Shown here: piece after piece, positions 18,993 through 26,540 of the stretch
How positions within the stretch are numbered: position 1 is the first letter of the stretch
Layout: each line of letters starts with the position of its first letter
Source of the DNA: Alphaproteobacteria bacterium casp-alpha6
GTDB taxonomy: Bacteria; Pseudomonadota; Alphaproteobacteria; Rhodobacterales; Rhodobacteraceae
DNA length: 64,000 nucleotides
Direction of reading: 5' to 3'
Assembly: GCA_001510135.1 (NCBI GenBank)
Contig: LFER01000045.1
Location: forward strand, 91,962-155,961
The notes under the pieces: model-generated
What the model saw: the letters and a program-made list of their open reading frames with translations, nothing else
What the model was told of the DNA's origin: nothing
The model's database searches: none
Made by a program: the position numbers and the translations under genes

Positions 18993-19382
18993 TTATGCTT
19001 CTGCGCCATTATCGCTCAGCGCGCGATAGTTTGTCTGTTCCACAATACGTGCGGATTTTCCACGACGGCTGCGCAAGTAATAGAGTTTCGCGCGCCGCAC
19101 GCGGCCCCGTCTGACAACAGTAATGGAATCAATGTTTGTTGAAAAAAGCGGAAATACACGTTCAACGCCTTCTCCAAATGAAATTTTACGAACCGTGAAC
19201 GAACCGGCAATTCCTTTGCCGTTGTTTCTGGCGATGCAAACGCCCTCATAGTTCTGAACACGCGTGCGTGTGCCTTCGGTCACTTTATATCCGACGCGGA
19301 TCGTGTCTCCGGCTTTGAAATCGGGAATTTCTTTCCCGAGAGAGGCGATGTGTTCTGCCTCCAATTGTGCGATAATATCCAT
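18993..19382 (-). CDS. rplS: 50S ribosomal protein L19
   Basis: A 129-aa ribosomal protein starting [23 protein letters not shown] lies seven bases before this ATG; a longer in-frame reading to 19493 has no ribosome site and is not conserved in the family. The core ([30 protein letters not shown]) is typical. It leads rplS-rpmE, apparently from a sigma70-like promoter at 19563-19591, leaving a leader of about 170 nt. Confidence 0.96.
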   Translation of the reverse strand: MDIIAQLEAEHIASLGKEIPDFKAGDTIRVGYKVTEGTRTRVQNYEGVCIARNNGKGIAGSFTVRKISFGEGVERVFPLFSTNIDSITVVRRGRVRRAKLYYLRSRRGKSARIVEQTNYRALSDNGAEA

Positions 19383-19562
19383 CGCGGCTCTCCTTTGCTT
19401 ACGGTTGATCCCGTAAAGGTTTCTGCGTCCCAGAGCTCTTGGTCTTTGTCGGGTCCCTATCGAAATAAGCCCGCCAGAGGGTTCGGTCGTCATTGCTATA
19501 TTTTAGGTGCCTGCGATTTGGTTAGGAATCAAAGAAGCTTCCCTTAATCACGGACTGCGCGG

Positions 19563-19591
19563 CTATAACAGGAAGCGGCGTTGATTTTCAA
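19563..19591 (-). promoter_or_regulatory. Candidate promoter of rplS-rpmE
   Basis: On the minus strand TTGAAA and TTATAG are separated by exactly 17 bp. This is the only good -35/-10 pair seen between trmD and rplS. It points at rplS and leaves a long untranslated leader. Confidence 0.5.
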
Positions 19592-19619
19592 GAGCTAACT
19601 TTCAATAGACTTAGCGCAT

Positions 19620-20408
19620 TTACCGTGGTTTGAACGCTGACCATAGATCAGGTCTGCGCGTTTTTGTCAGCTCTTCGGACTCTGAGCGGCGCCATTCATC
19701 GATTTTCTGATGATTTCCAGAAAAAAGAACATCGGGGATTGTCCGTCCGTTCCATTCGTTTGGGCGCGTGTATTGGGGATGCTCAAGGAGCCCGTGTTGA
19801 TGGCTTTCCTGCTCAATAGAGGCCGCATTGCCAAGCACACCAGGCAAAAGGCGCACGCAGGCGTCAATCATCGCTTGTGCAGCAATTTCGCCCCCGCTCA
19901 TCACGAAATCACCCAACGACACTTCTTGAATGCCATAATGATCAATCACGCGTTGATCGACCCCCTCGAAGCGACCCGCCAAAAGAATAACGCCAGCGCC
20001 TTGGATCCACTCATTGGCCATGTTTTGATTGAATACCTGGCCCCTCGGAGACAGAAATATCAGGGGTTTTTTCATTTTTTGCAGGCGCAGAACATGGTCA
20101 ATCGCTTTGCCAACCACATCTGCCCGCAGGACCATCCCCGCACCGCCTCCTGCAGGGGTGTCATCAACGTTCTTGTGTTTTCCATCCCCAAAAAGTCGCA
20201 GGTCCGTTATGGAAAGTGCCCATTTGCCTTCCGTCAGGGCGCGCCCAGTGAGGCTTTGGCCCAAAACTCCGGGAAAGCTATCGGGAAAAAGCGTTATGAT
20301 ATCCGCGGTCCAAACATGCGCCAATCTCTCATCTTGTCCCATAAGATCACGTGGTGTGACACTTGCGCTGATGGATTTGCGTCCGTGGCTTTTATTGGGA
20401 AGGCTCAT
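19620..20408 (-). CDS. trmD: tRNA (guanine37-N1)-methyltransferase
   Basis: SPOUT methylase (262 aa) acting on G37 of tRNAs. Signatures are DIITLFPDSFPG, the trefoil knot region LSPRGQVFNQ and GRFEGVDQRVIDHY, then EVSLGDFVMSGGE. It has an N-terminal extension of about 30 residues before DIITLFP. Its start overlaps the rimM stop by four bases, in the conserved order rpsP-rimM-trmD-rplS. Confidence 0.96.
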   Translation of the reverse strand: MSLPNKSHGRKSISASVTPRDLMGQDERLAHVWTADIITLFPDSFPGVLGQSLTGRALTEGKWALSITDLRLFGDGKHKNVDDTPAGGGAGMVLRADVVGKAIDHVLRLQKMKKPLIFLSPRGQVFNQNMANEWIQGAGVILLAGRFEGVDQRVIDHYGIQEVSLGDFVMSGGEIAAQAMIDACVRLLPGVLGNAASIEQESHQHGLLEHPQYTRPNEWNGRTIPDVLFSGNHQKIDEWRRSESEELTKTRRPDLWSAFKPR

Positions 20409-20926
20409 TTGGCGCTGTCTTCAAAAAGACCCTCCGGCGGGTCGATGATGATTTTGCCTGACGCAATATCCACGGTGGGAACATTCAGGCGCGTGAAAGG
20501 GAGCAGGACGCTTTGACTTCCGCCATCTGTCAGAATTTCCAAAAGATCACTGGCCCCGTGATTTTGTACGGCCTTGATCTGTCCGACTTGCCTGCCGCCC
20601 GCATCAAAAACCGAAAGACCCACAAGATCGGCGTAGTAAAATTCATCGTCAGGCAATTTGGGGAATTTCTTGCGCGGCACGAAAAGCTGGAGGCCACGCA
20701 AAGCATCTGCCTGCTCTTTTGTTTGCACCCCTGAAAGGCGGGCACTGAAGGCATTTTTGATATGACCTGTCAGTCGCACCTCAAATGATCGGCTGCCGTC
20801 TTCGGTAAAAAGCGGACCGTAGAGTGCAATATCTTCGGGATCGGAGGTAAAGCTTTTCAAGCGCACTTCACCTTTGACGCCAAAAGCGCCTGCAAGAGCG
20901 CCAACTATGATCATCGCCTCAGACAT
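20405..20926 (-). CDS. rimM: 16S rRNA processing protein RimM
   Basis: Assembly factor of 173 aa that binds ribosomal protein S19 on the 30S head. The N-terminal beta-barrel (VGALAGAFGVKGEVRLKSF) and the PRC-barrel (EFYYADLVGLSVFD) are present. ATG 20926 directly follows a GTG; either could initiate. The start is three bases after the stop of a 44-codon ORF, so translation is probably coupled to it. Confidence 0.94.
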   Translation of the reverse strand: MSEAMIIVGALAGAFGVKGEVRLKSFTSDPEDIALYGPLFTEDGSRSFEVRLTGHIKNAFSARLSGVQTKEQADALRGLQLFVPRKKFPKLPDDEFYYADLVGLSVFDAGGRQVGQIKAVQNHGASDLLEILTDGGSQSVLLPFTRLNVPTVDIASGKIIIDPPEGLFEDSAK

Positions 20927-20929
20927 CAC

Positions 20930-21064
20930 TTATCGCTCGCATATTCCATAAGTTACCTGACCGCCAAGGGCCACGCATTTTTCAACCATTGCCTGTCGTT
21001 CATACAGAATGCCGGCCACAAAAGCGATGCCAATAAAGAAGACCAATCGAAACAAGCGAAACAT
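20930..21064 (-). CDS. Small single-pass membrane protein, 44 aa
   Basis: Short ORF that I translated from the reverse strand between rpsP and rimM. It starts MFRLFRLVFFIGIAFVAG, giving one membrane helix (about 5-20). The tail carries two cysteines in the pattern C-x3-GG-x5-C (CVALGGQVTYGIC). Similar short one-helix proteins with a C...GG...C tail are common in Alphaproteobacteria, but their role is unknown to me. Its TAA is three bases before the rimM ATG, which favours real, coupled translation. No strong ribosome site is seen. It may be exported to the periplasmic face, with the cysteines outside. Confidence 0.65.
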   Translation of the reverse strand: MFRLFRLVFFIGIAFVAGILYERQAMVEKCVALGGQVTYGICER

Positions 21065-21089
21065 CTGGTTGTGTCACAAATGGGCGTTG

Positions 21090-21126
21090 CCCCTCAGCAT
21101 AAAGGTGAAGCAATGATGCTGAGGGG
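21090..21126 (-). promoter_or_regulatory. 11-bp inverted repeat after rpsP
   Basis: CCCCTCAGCAT (21090-21100) and ATGCTGAGGGG (21116-21126) form a perfect 11-bp stem with a 15-nt loop just downstream of rpsP. There is no T tract on the minus strand, so it is more likely an mRNA-processing, stability or partial-termination hairpin than a full terminator. Confidence 0.6.
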
Positions 21127-21138
21127 ATGTCCGATATA

Positions 21139-21594
21139 TTATTGCGCGGTTTCTTCTACAGGAGCCTCTTCTGCCGCAGTCTCCTCTGCCGCGGTCTCTT
21201 CAACTGCTTCTTCTTCTACAGGCTCTTCGGCTGGGGCGTTTTCAGCCTCTGCGGCTTCGGCCGCCTTCGCCGCTTTTTCTTCTGCACGCTCTACCGCTTT
21301 TTGACCCGGTTTGCCTTTGATCGGGTTGTTGCGTTCTTTTTTGGTCAAAACGCCTGCAGCTTCGAGCATCCGCGCCACGCGATCTGTCGCTTGTGCGCCT
21401 TGTCCGAGCCAGTACTGAACACGCTCAACGTCCATCTTGACGCGCTCTTCGCTGTCTTTGGGCAGAAGCGGATTGTAGGTGCCCAGTTTTTCGATGTAGC
21501 GACCATCGCGCGGCATGCGGCTGTCAGCGGCCACGATCCGATAAAATGGGCGTTTTTTGTTGCCACCGCGGGCAAGTCTGATTTTCATAGCCAT
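21139..21594 (-). CDS. rpsP: 30S ribosomal protein S16 with acidic tail
   Basis: S16 (151 aa) has its normal core in residues 1-85 ([31 protein letters not shown]). A long Ala/Glu-rich tail from about 100 to the end is built of short repeats such as [11 protein letters not shown] and [10 protein letters not shown]. The tail roughly doubles the usual length of about 80 residues; extended S16 tails are frequent in Alphaproteobacteria. It is followed by a perfect hairpin and then the small ORF and rimM. Confidence 0.95.
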   Translation of the reverse strand: MAMKIRLARGGNKKRPFYRIVAADSRMPRDGRYIEKLGTYNPLLPKDSEERVKMDVERVQYWLGQGAQATDRVARMLEAAGVLTKKERNNPIKGKPGQKAVERAEEKAAKAAEAAEAENAPAEEPVEEEAVEETAAEETAAEEAPVEETAQ

Positions 21595-21634
21595 GTGGGT
21601 ATCTCCTTTATAAATGGCGGTCGGGGCTAGGCCC

Positions 21635-21931
21635 CTATGATTGGTGTTGTTTGTGGTGTTGGATGACTTCCTGAATGATGAAATTCAGGAATTTCTTTGC
21701 AAATTCGGGATTAAGATCTGCTTCCGCAGACAATGTTTCCAGACGCGCTATTTGGTTTGCCTCTCTTGCGGGGTCAGAGGGGGGTAAATCATGCTGGGCC
21801 TTGAGTTTACCCACGGCTTGGGTATGGGCAAAGCGTTCGGCCAGAGTGTAGACGAGGATCGCATCCAAACGGTCGATGCTGGCGCGGTGTTCTTTCAAAA
21901 GCTCTTGGGCTTTGAGAACAGGATCGGTCAT
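21635..21931 (-). CDS. Chorismate mutase (AroQ class)
   Basis: All-helical mutase of 98 aa that converts chorismate to prephenate for Phe/Tyr synthesis. The AroQ pattern is visible: [18 protein letters not shown] near the start, then [18 protein letters not shown]. It overlaps the upstream GNAT gene by four bases and precedes rpsP. The single-domain form implies that prephenate dehydratase and dehydrogenase are separate genes elsewhere. Confidence 0.9.
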   Translation of the reverse strand: MTDPVLKAQELLKEHRASIDRLDAILVYTLAERFAHTQAVGKLKAQHDLPPSDPAREANQIARLETLSAEADLNPEFAKKFLNFIIQEVIQHHKQHQS

Positions 21932-22458
21932 TGGTCATTCTCCGGTTGATGGGGGGTGCTTTGGGGGTGGCGGTAGATGTGGCAGTCATGACCCCGAAGG
22001 CAGTAGGTTTTTTCAAATGTTGCGCCAAGGCGTTTCGCCAGTGCGGCAGAGCGCGTGTTGGCAGGATCAATAAAGCTGATCACGCCATCAAGGTTAAGAT
22101 GGGCTTGCCCGTACTTACGCGCGGCAAGCGCGGCTTCATGCGCGATGCCTTGACCTTCGAAATCATGGTGTACGTTCCAGCCCAGTTCCGTTTCAGGCCA
22201 GTCAAAATGATGGAGAAAGCCCACGGCACCCGCCATCTTTCCGCTTTCGCGGTGTTCCAGATGCCAAAACCCAAAGCCGCGCAGATTCCAATGACCAAGG
22301 GTGCCCAAAAGGGCGCGCCATGCGCCGACGTCGTCGAAGGGGCCGCCGATGAAGGACATGCGGTCTTTGGACAGGTAATCGTTCATCGCAGGCAGATCGC
22401 TTTCCAAGGGGGCACGCAGGATCAGCCGCTCTGTTTGGATGCGTGGGATGTCAATCAT
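21928..22458 (-). CDS. GNAT acetyltransferase 1 (RimJ/RimL-like)
   Basis: A 176-aa N-acetyltransferase of the Acetyltransf_3 type: IQTERLILRAPLESD at the start, ELGWNVHHDFEGQGIAHEAA as the acetyl-CoA motif, and DPANTRSAALAKRLGATFE. It is the first, counting from chorismate mutase, of three adjacent homologues. The substrate is unknown. It shares four-base overlaps with both neighbours, so it is translated within one operon with ffh, the other GNATs and chorismate mutase. Confidence 0.9.
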   Translation of the reverse strand: MIDIPRIQTERLILRAPLESDLPAMNDYLSKDRMSFIGGPFDDVGAWRALLGTLGHWNLRGFGFWHLEHRESGKMAGAVGFLHHFDWPETELGWNVHHDFEGQGIAHEAALAARKYGQAHLNLDGVISFIDPANTRSAALAKRLGATFEKTYCLRGHDCHIYRHPQSTPHQPENDQ

Positions 22459-22982
22459 AAAACCGCCTCCGGTCCGGGATGGCGGTAGAGCATCACGTCC
22501 TGATTGGCGTAACTATTCTTATAGGTTTTTTCGTGAATAGCACCCATGCGATCTGCTAGGCGCCGCGAGCGTATATTTTCGGGCGCGATGTTGCTGGTCA
22601 ATGTGGTGAGGCCAAGATCTTCGTAGGCCCATCTGCGTGCGCGGCTGGCGGCTTCATAGGCGATGCTTTGACCTTCAAAGCCGTCAAAAACCACATAGCC
22701 CACTTCGGGTTCGGGCCATGTTTCGGGATACCAAATGCCGCTGATGCCGGCGATATCGCCTGATTTGGTTTCAATGGTGAAATAGCCATATCCACGGATG
22801 TGCCAATGCCCAACCATTGCCGCGAACCAGCGCCATGCATTTCCTCTCTCTGGTATATGTCCAAAACCTTTGGCGCGGGTTTTGTCCTGAAGGAATGTGA
22901 TCACCGTTTCGATGTCACGGGTTTCAGGGCTACGCAGGATCAAGCGGTCGCTTTCCAGGGTGGGTGCAGAGGTTAGGATCAT
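22455..22982 (-). CDS. GNAT acetyltransferase 2 (RimJ/RimL-like)
   Basis: A 175-aa homologue of the flanking genes (LESDRLILRSPETRD; EVGYVVFDGFEGQSIAYEAA; IAPENIRSRRLADRMGAI). ATG 22982 is chosen because the family N-terminus begins here. A GTG at 23084 overlaps the previous stop but would add 34 unrelated residues. The spacer to GNAT 3 is about 90 bp, the only loose junction in the trio. Confidence 0.88.
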   Translation of the reverse strand: MILTSAPTLESDRLILRSPETRDIETVITFLQDKTRAKGFGHIPERGNAWRWFAAMVGHWHIRGYGYFTIETKSGDIAGISGIWYPETWPEPEVGYVVFDGFEGQSIAYEAASRARRWAYEDLGLTTLTSNIAPENIRSRRLADRMGAIHEKTYKNSYANQDVMLYRHPGPEAVL

Positions 22983-23070
22983 GCGTGAGGCACCTTTGCG
23001 ATTGCGCGACAGTGGCAGATGAGGGACAGCCCGAAGGGCCGGATATGTGAGTATTTGAACAAAGAAAAAG

Positions 23071-23601
23071 TCATATCTGCACACCTGATTGCAGAGTGTG
23101 GCGGTAGATGACGGTATCCTCTATGCTGTCTCCGTCTGGAAGCACGGCATTTGGGTCAAGCACGGCGCCCAGCCGTTTGGCAAGGGCCACTGAGCGGCTG
23201 TTTTCCGGGGTTATATAGCTGACCAAAGTGATGTAGTTTTGGGCGTCTCTGGCCCAAGCGAGGACGGTTTTCGAGGCCTCATGGGCGTAGCCTTGGCCTT
23301 CGGCGTGCTCAAAGAGAAGCCAGCCCAATTCGCGCTCCGGGTAATGGGGGGGCTGGGACAGCGCGATCTGGCCCAAGAGTTGGCCTGTGTTGCGATCTGT
23401 GATGGCCCACCCGCCAAAACCAAGCAGGGTCCAGCTCGCTACATCTGCCGCCAGAAGGTACCATGCGGCACGTTTGGTAAAGGGACCGTCCATATAACCT
23501 GTGCGTGCGCTGCCCATCAGCGGATAGAGCGCATGGATATGATCCAGCGTCATTTGTGTCAGAAGCAAGCGGTCGCTTGTTAGGGTGGGGGCCATGGTCA
23601 T
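23071..23601 (-). CDS. GNAT acetyltransferase 3 (RimJ/RimL-like)
   Basis: A 176-aa homologue (LTSDRLLLTQMTLDH; ELGWLLFEHAEGQGYAHEAS; TPENSRSVALAKRLGAV). It overlaps the ffh stop by four bases (ATGA). The three GNATs share fold, length and motif positions but differ elsewhere, which fits old tandem duplication rather than a recent copy. Confidence 0.9.
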   Translation of the reverse strand: MTMAPTLTSDRLLLTQMTLDHIHALYPLMGSARTGYMDGPFTKRAAWYLLAADVASWTLLGFGGWAITDRNTGQLLGQIALSQPPHYPERELGWLLFEHAEGQGYAHEASKTVLAWARDAQNYITLVSYITPENSRSVALAKRLGAVLDPNAVLPDGDSIEDTVIYRHTLQSGVQI

Positions 23602-25124
23602 TTTTTCTTACCAAACCCGCTGAGGCCAGGGGGAAGGCCCAGACCCCCGCCAAGACCTGGCATTCCGCCGGGAAGACCGCCTTTGGCACCGAGTTGTTTG
23701 GCCGCCGCCTCAAGCGCCTTCGGGTCCATTTGGGAGGGGTCCATACCGGGTGGCATTCCCGCAGGCATTCCACCTTTACCGAACATGCCGCGCATGGCTT
23801 GTTTGAGCATGCCGCCTTTGCCCATCTTACCCATTTTCTTCATCATATCGGACATTTGCCGGTGCATTTTGAGAAGTTTGTTGAGCTCGCTCACCTCAAG
23901 GCCCGCGCCCGAAGCGATGCGTTTCTTGCGGCTTGCCTGAAGGATTTGGGGGTTGGCGCGTTCTTTTTTGGTCATGGATTGGATCAGTGCAATTTGCCGT
24001 TTAAAGACTTTGTCATCCATGCCGGCTGCTTCGGCCTGTTTGGCCATTTTACCCATGCCGGGCATCATGCCCATGATGCTTTCCATGCCGCCCATTTTCA
24101 TCATCTGTTCCAGCTGCAATTTGAGGTCATTCATATTGAACTGACCTTTCTGGAAGCGCTTCATCATGCGTTCGGCCTGTTCGGCCTCTATCGTTTCTTG
24201 TGCCTTTTCCACCAGCGCGACGATATCGCCCATGCCAAGGATACGGCCTGCGATCCGGCTTGGTTCAAAGGTCTCAAGCGCATCCATTTTTTCGCCAAGG
24301 CCGACGAAGCGGATGGGTTTGCCGGTGACCGCACGCATGGACAGTGCGGCCCCGCCGCGCCCATCCCCGTCCATACGGGTGAGCACAACGCCGCTTACCC
24401 CGATTTTGTTGTCAAATTCGGTTGCAACATTGACGGCGTCTTGCCCCGTGAGACCGTCGACCACCAAAAGCGTTTCACGCGGATTGGCCACGTCACGCAC
24501 TGCGGCCGCCTGTGCGATCAATTCCTGATCTATGTGAAGCCGGCCTGCGGTATCGAGCATATAGACGTCATAGCCACCGAGGCTGGCTTGCGTTTTGGCG
24601 CGTTTGGCAATGGCGATGGGGTCTTCGCCTTTGACGATGGGTAAGGTATCCACACCGATCTGAAGACCAAGGATTTGAAGCTGTTCCATCGCGGCGGGGC
24701 GGTTCACGTCCAAAGAGGCCATGAGCACCCGTTTGCCATCGCGTTCCTTGAGGCGTTTGGCGAGCTTGGCTGTGGTTGTCGTTTTACCAGAGCCCTGCAA
24801 ACCCACCATCAGGATGGGGGCAGGGGGGCTGTCAATCTTTAACGTGCCGGGGTCTTGGTCACCGGTGAGGACCTGGACCAATTCGTCATGAACGATTTTG
24901 ACGACCTGTTGGCCCGGTGTTACCGACTTTGTGACGGCCTGACCGGTCGCTTTTTCCTGTACGGATTTTACAAAATCACGCGCCACGGGCAGCGACACAT
25001 CGGCTTCAAGAAGCGCAACGCGCACTTCGCGCAATGCGGTTTTCACATCATCTTCGGACAGCGCACCCTGTTTGGTCAGCCGGTCAAAAACACCAGAAAG
25101 GCGTTCGGAGAGGTTTTCAAACAT
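23598..25124 (-). CDS. ffh: Signal recognition particle protein Ffh
   Basis: SRP54 GTPase (508 aa) that binds signal sequences of nascent membrane proteins together with the SRP RNA. N domain 1-90; G domain with P-loop GLQGSGKTTTTAK (108-120), DTAGRLHID and TRMDGDGRGGAAL; Met-rich M domain from about 310. The C-terminal tail is rich in Gly, Met and Pro. An apparent small RNA or leader with its own promoter and terminator lies just upstream. Confidence 0.97.
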   Translation of the reverse strand: MFENLSERLSGVFDRLTKQGALSEDDVKTALREVRVALLEADVSLPVARDFVKSVQEKATGQAVTKSVTPGQQVVKIVHDELVQVLTGDQDPGTLKIDSPPAPILMVGLQGSGKTTTTAKLAKRLKERDGKRVLMASLDVNRPAAMEQLQILGLQIGVDTLPIVKGEDPIAIAKRAKTQASLGGYDVYMLDTAGRLHIDQELIAQAAAVRDVANPRETLLVVDGLTGQDAVNVATEFDNKIGVSGVVLTRMDGDGRGGAALSMRAVTGKPIRFVGLGEKMDALETFEPSRIAGRILGMGDIVALVEKAQETIEAEQAERMMKRFQKGQFNMNDLKLQLEQMMKMGGMESIMGMMPGMGKMAKQAEAAGMDDKVFKRQIALIQSMTKKERANPQILQASRKKRIASGAGLEVSELNKLLKMHRQMSDMMKKMGKMGKGGMLKQAMRGMFGKGGMPAGMPPGMDPSQMDPKALEAAAKQLGAKGGLPGGMPGLGGGLGLPPGLSGFGKKK

Positions 25125-25179
25125 ATACCGTTTCCTTTGCGAACCGTTTTAATGCGCTCAATATAATGGCTCTGGCCCC

Positions 25180-25222
25180 AAAAAACGACAGCCCCCGTGG
25201 GCGAAACTCGCTGACGGGGGGC
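25180..25222 (-). terminator. Terminator/attenuator hairpin before ffh
   Basis: The stem is GCCCCCGT (25191-25198) with ACGGGGGGC (25214-25222), including one bulged G, and an inner CGA/TCG pairing. On the minus strand it is followed after four bases by TTTTTT. It lies 56 bp upstream of the ffh ATG and downstream of the strong promoter-like sequence. Confidence 0.65.
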
Positions 25223-25271
25223 GATCCTTGCAGATGCATTAGGACCGGAAGCACACTACTTCCGTGATGAT
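25180..25271 (-). ncRNA. Candidate ~92-nt RNA or attenuated leader upstream of ffh
   Basis: A good promoter (TTGACA, 17 bp, TATTCC; 25306-25278) points left. About 90 nt later there is a terminator-like hairpin with GCCCCC(C)GT pairing to ACGGGGGC, then six T (25185-25180). Between them are a CGGAAG/CTTCCG hairpin and a small TGCA/TGCA stem. No open reading frame is evident. It could be a small RNA gene or an attenuator of ffh. The size and location suggest SRP RNA, but the conserved GGAA-loop core with the AGCAGC side was not found on either strand. Confidence 0.45.
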
Positions 25272-25277
25272 GGGCGC

Positions 25278-25306
25278 GGAATAGAGAGATTGGGCGCCTT
25301 TGTCAA
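25278..25306 (-). promoter_or_regulatory. Sigma70-like promoter for the ffh leader RNA
   Basis: On the minus strand TTGACA (25306-25301) and TATTCC (25283-25278) are separated by 17 bp. The -35 box is a perfect consensus. Predicted transcripts start near 25271. Confidence 0.6.
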
Positions 25307-25389
25307 GATTAAGCGCGATGACCCTTTTGATGCGATTTTGCCATTTGATTGTGCCATGGGTGCGGTATCATTAACATATTGCATATTCA

Positions 25390-25639
25390 TTGGTTGAGCC
25401 TTGGAGGATCAGAGTTTTGATCTTTTGGTAAGCTGTCTCAGCTTGATGGATATTCCTGATATCGAACGCACCTACGGTGAATTTGCCCGTGTCCTTCGTC
25501 AAGTGGGTCGGCCTTTGCAAAGATACATGCAACCTGCCCGAAAAATGGGTTTCGCCTTGTGGAATTTCACGAACCCTATGGCGATCCGGCTTGGGAAAAA
25601 TCCAAGCGATACCAACACGCGCCATTTCTGTTGCTTTAG
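25390..25639 (+). pseudogene. Decayed class I SAM-dependent methyltransferase, 3' remnant
   Basis: Reading + strand, ALEDQSFDLLVSCLSLMDIP and GEFARVLR match the end of the AdoMet domain of a small-molecule methyltransferase. The next residues (GRPLQRYMQPARKMGFAL) belong about 50-60 residues further on, so an internal segment is deleted. After GFAL, near 25556-25561, the frame must shift by one base to recover VEFHEPYGDPAWEKSKRY and then QHAPFLLL before the TAG at 25637. No 5' half is recognisable. The stop overlaps the convergent arsR stop, so an intact methyltransferase once faced arsR. Confidence 0.7.
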
Positions 25640-25980
25640 GTCTGGGAAAAATCCTGATCTGGGGGGAGTTCTTTGGATAAGAATTCTTCGAAAGCGTCGA
25701 GGTTTACGGCTTCAAACTGACCAAAGCTTTGCATCCAGATGCTTGCGTCCCGCATGGCGTCAGGTTCAAGTTTGCACCATTTTACGCGGCCGCGTTTTTC
25801 CTGACTGATCAGCCCCGCGCGCGTGAGAATACCAAGGTGTTTGGAAATTGCCGCCAGTGACATGTCAAAGGGGTCTGCCACATCGGTGACAGCCATGTCA
25901 TCTTCGAGCAGCATCACAAGAATATCGCGCCGCGTTGGATCGGCGAGGGCTGCAAAGATAAGGTCGATCTGGGTTTCCAT
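25636..25980 (-). CDS. ArsR-family transcriptional regulator
   Basis: A 114-aa winged-helix repressor: IFAALADPTRRDILVMLLEDD, then DMSLAAISKHLGILTRAGLI. No metal-binding cysteine pair of the classical ArsR type is present, so it belongs to the non-metal ArsR group often paired with SRPBCC or methyltransferase genes. ATG 25980 is chosen; the longer reading adds non-family residues. A palindrome AACCA-AA-TGGTT lies about 35-45 bp upstream. Its likely former partner, the facing methyltransferase, is decayed. Confidence 0.88.
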   Translation of the reverse strand: METQIDLIFAALADPTRRDILVMLLEDDMAVTDVADPFDMSLAAISKHLGILTRAGLISQEKRGRVKWCKLEPDAMRDASIWMQSFGQFEAVNLDAFEEFLSKELPPDQDFSQT

Positions 25981-26013
25981 AAGGTGACATAGACATTTTG
26001 GAAAATAATCGTC

Positions 26014-26025
26014 AACCAAATGGTT
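26014..26025. promoter_or_regulatory. Candidate ArsR operator
   Basis: AACCA-AA-TGGTT is a perfect 5-bp inverted repeat in an AT-rich setting, 33 bp upstream of the arsR ATG. Position and form fit autoregulation by the adjacent ArsR protein. Inference only. Confidence 0.4.
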
Positions 26026-26207
26026 AAATATGGAAATGGGATCGAATTTGGCGGGATACCGATCTACTGCGACAAAATGGAGTCGACCGCTTTATAAAAA
26101 GTCAAATAAAAACAATTAGATAATATAAAATATCTGCCTGCTGCAATTGGTTGACTCTGTGTCTGTCAGGGACTAACACCAGCTGTGAACATTTAATGAG
26201 GTTGCTC

Positions 26208-26498
26208 GTGGGTGATGTGACGGACGATGATCGCTTACGTGATCTTGAACGGCGCATTCAGTCGGCCAAGCAGGGCGCATACAACGGTGAGCCGAAATTA
26301 AGTGATCACCATTCGGCGGCGCATCTTGCGTGGCGGATGGTGATAGAGCTTGTCGTCGGCTTGGCGATTGGGTTCGGCATTGGATATGGGTTGGACAGTC
26401 TTTTTGGGACAATGCCGCTCTTTCTGGTGATATTTATATTTTTGGGCTTTGCGGCAGGCGTCAAAACGATGATGCGATCTGCGAAAGAGATCCAATAG
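26208..26498 (+). CDS. atpI: ATP synthase accessory protein AtpI
   Basis: A 96-aa membrane protein with two helices (MVIELVVGLAIGFGIGYGLD and LFLVIFIFLGFAAGV). It assists assembly of the c-ring or ion supply of F0F1 ATP synthase. GTG 26208 is chosen because GAGG lies six bases upstream and yields an N-terminus typical of alphaproteobacterial AtpI (DDRLRDLERRIQ). First gene of the F0 operon. Confidence 0.9.
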   Translation: MGDVTDDDRLRDLERRIQSAKQGAYNGEPKLSDHHSAAHLAWRMVIELVVGLAIGFGIGYGLDSLFGTMPLFLVIFIFLGFAAGVKTMMRSAKEIQ

Positions 26499-26540
26499 GA
26501 CGCGACGGCCCGAGGGGTCGAGAACAAAGAGGAATAGACT

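Noticed and set aside
23505..24644. Long open frame antisense to ffh
   Set aside because: It is His/Phe-rich, matches no family and lies wholly over a certain gene; it is a reading-frame shadow.
25180..25290. Canonical SRP (4.5S) RNA upstream of ffh
   Set aside because: The length and location fit, but the conserved CAGGxCCGGAAGGxAGCAGC core is absent. The best plus-strand stretch matches only about 13 of 19 positions and has no promoter on that strand.
25371..25625. Open frame on the minus strand opposite the methyltransferase remnant
   Set aside because: The plus strand carries recognisable methyltransferase sequence; the minus frame is its shadow.
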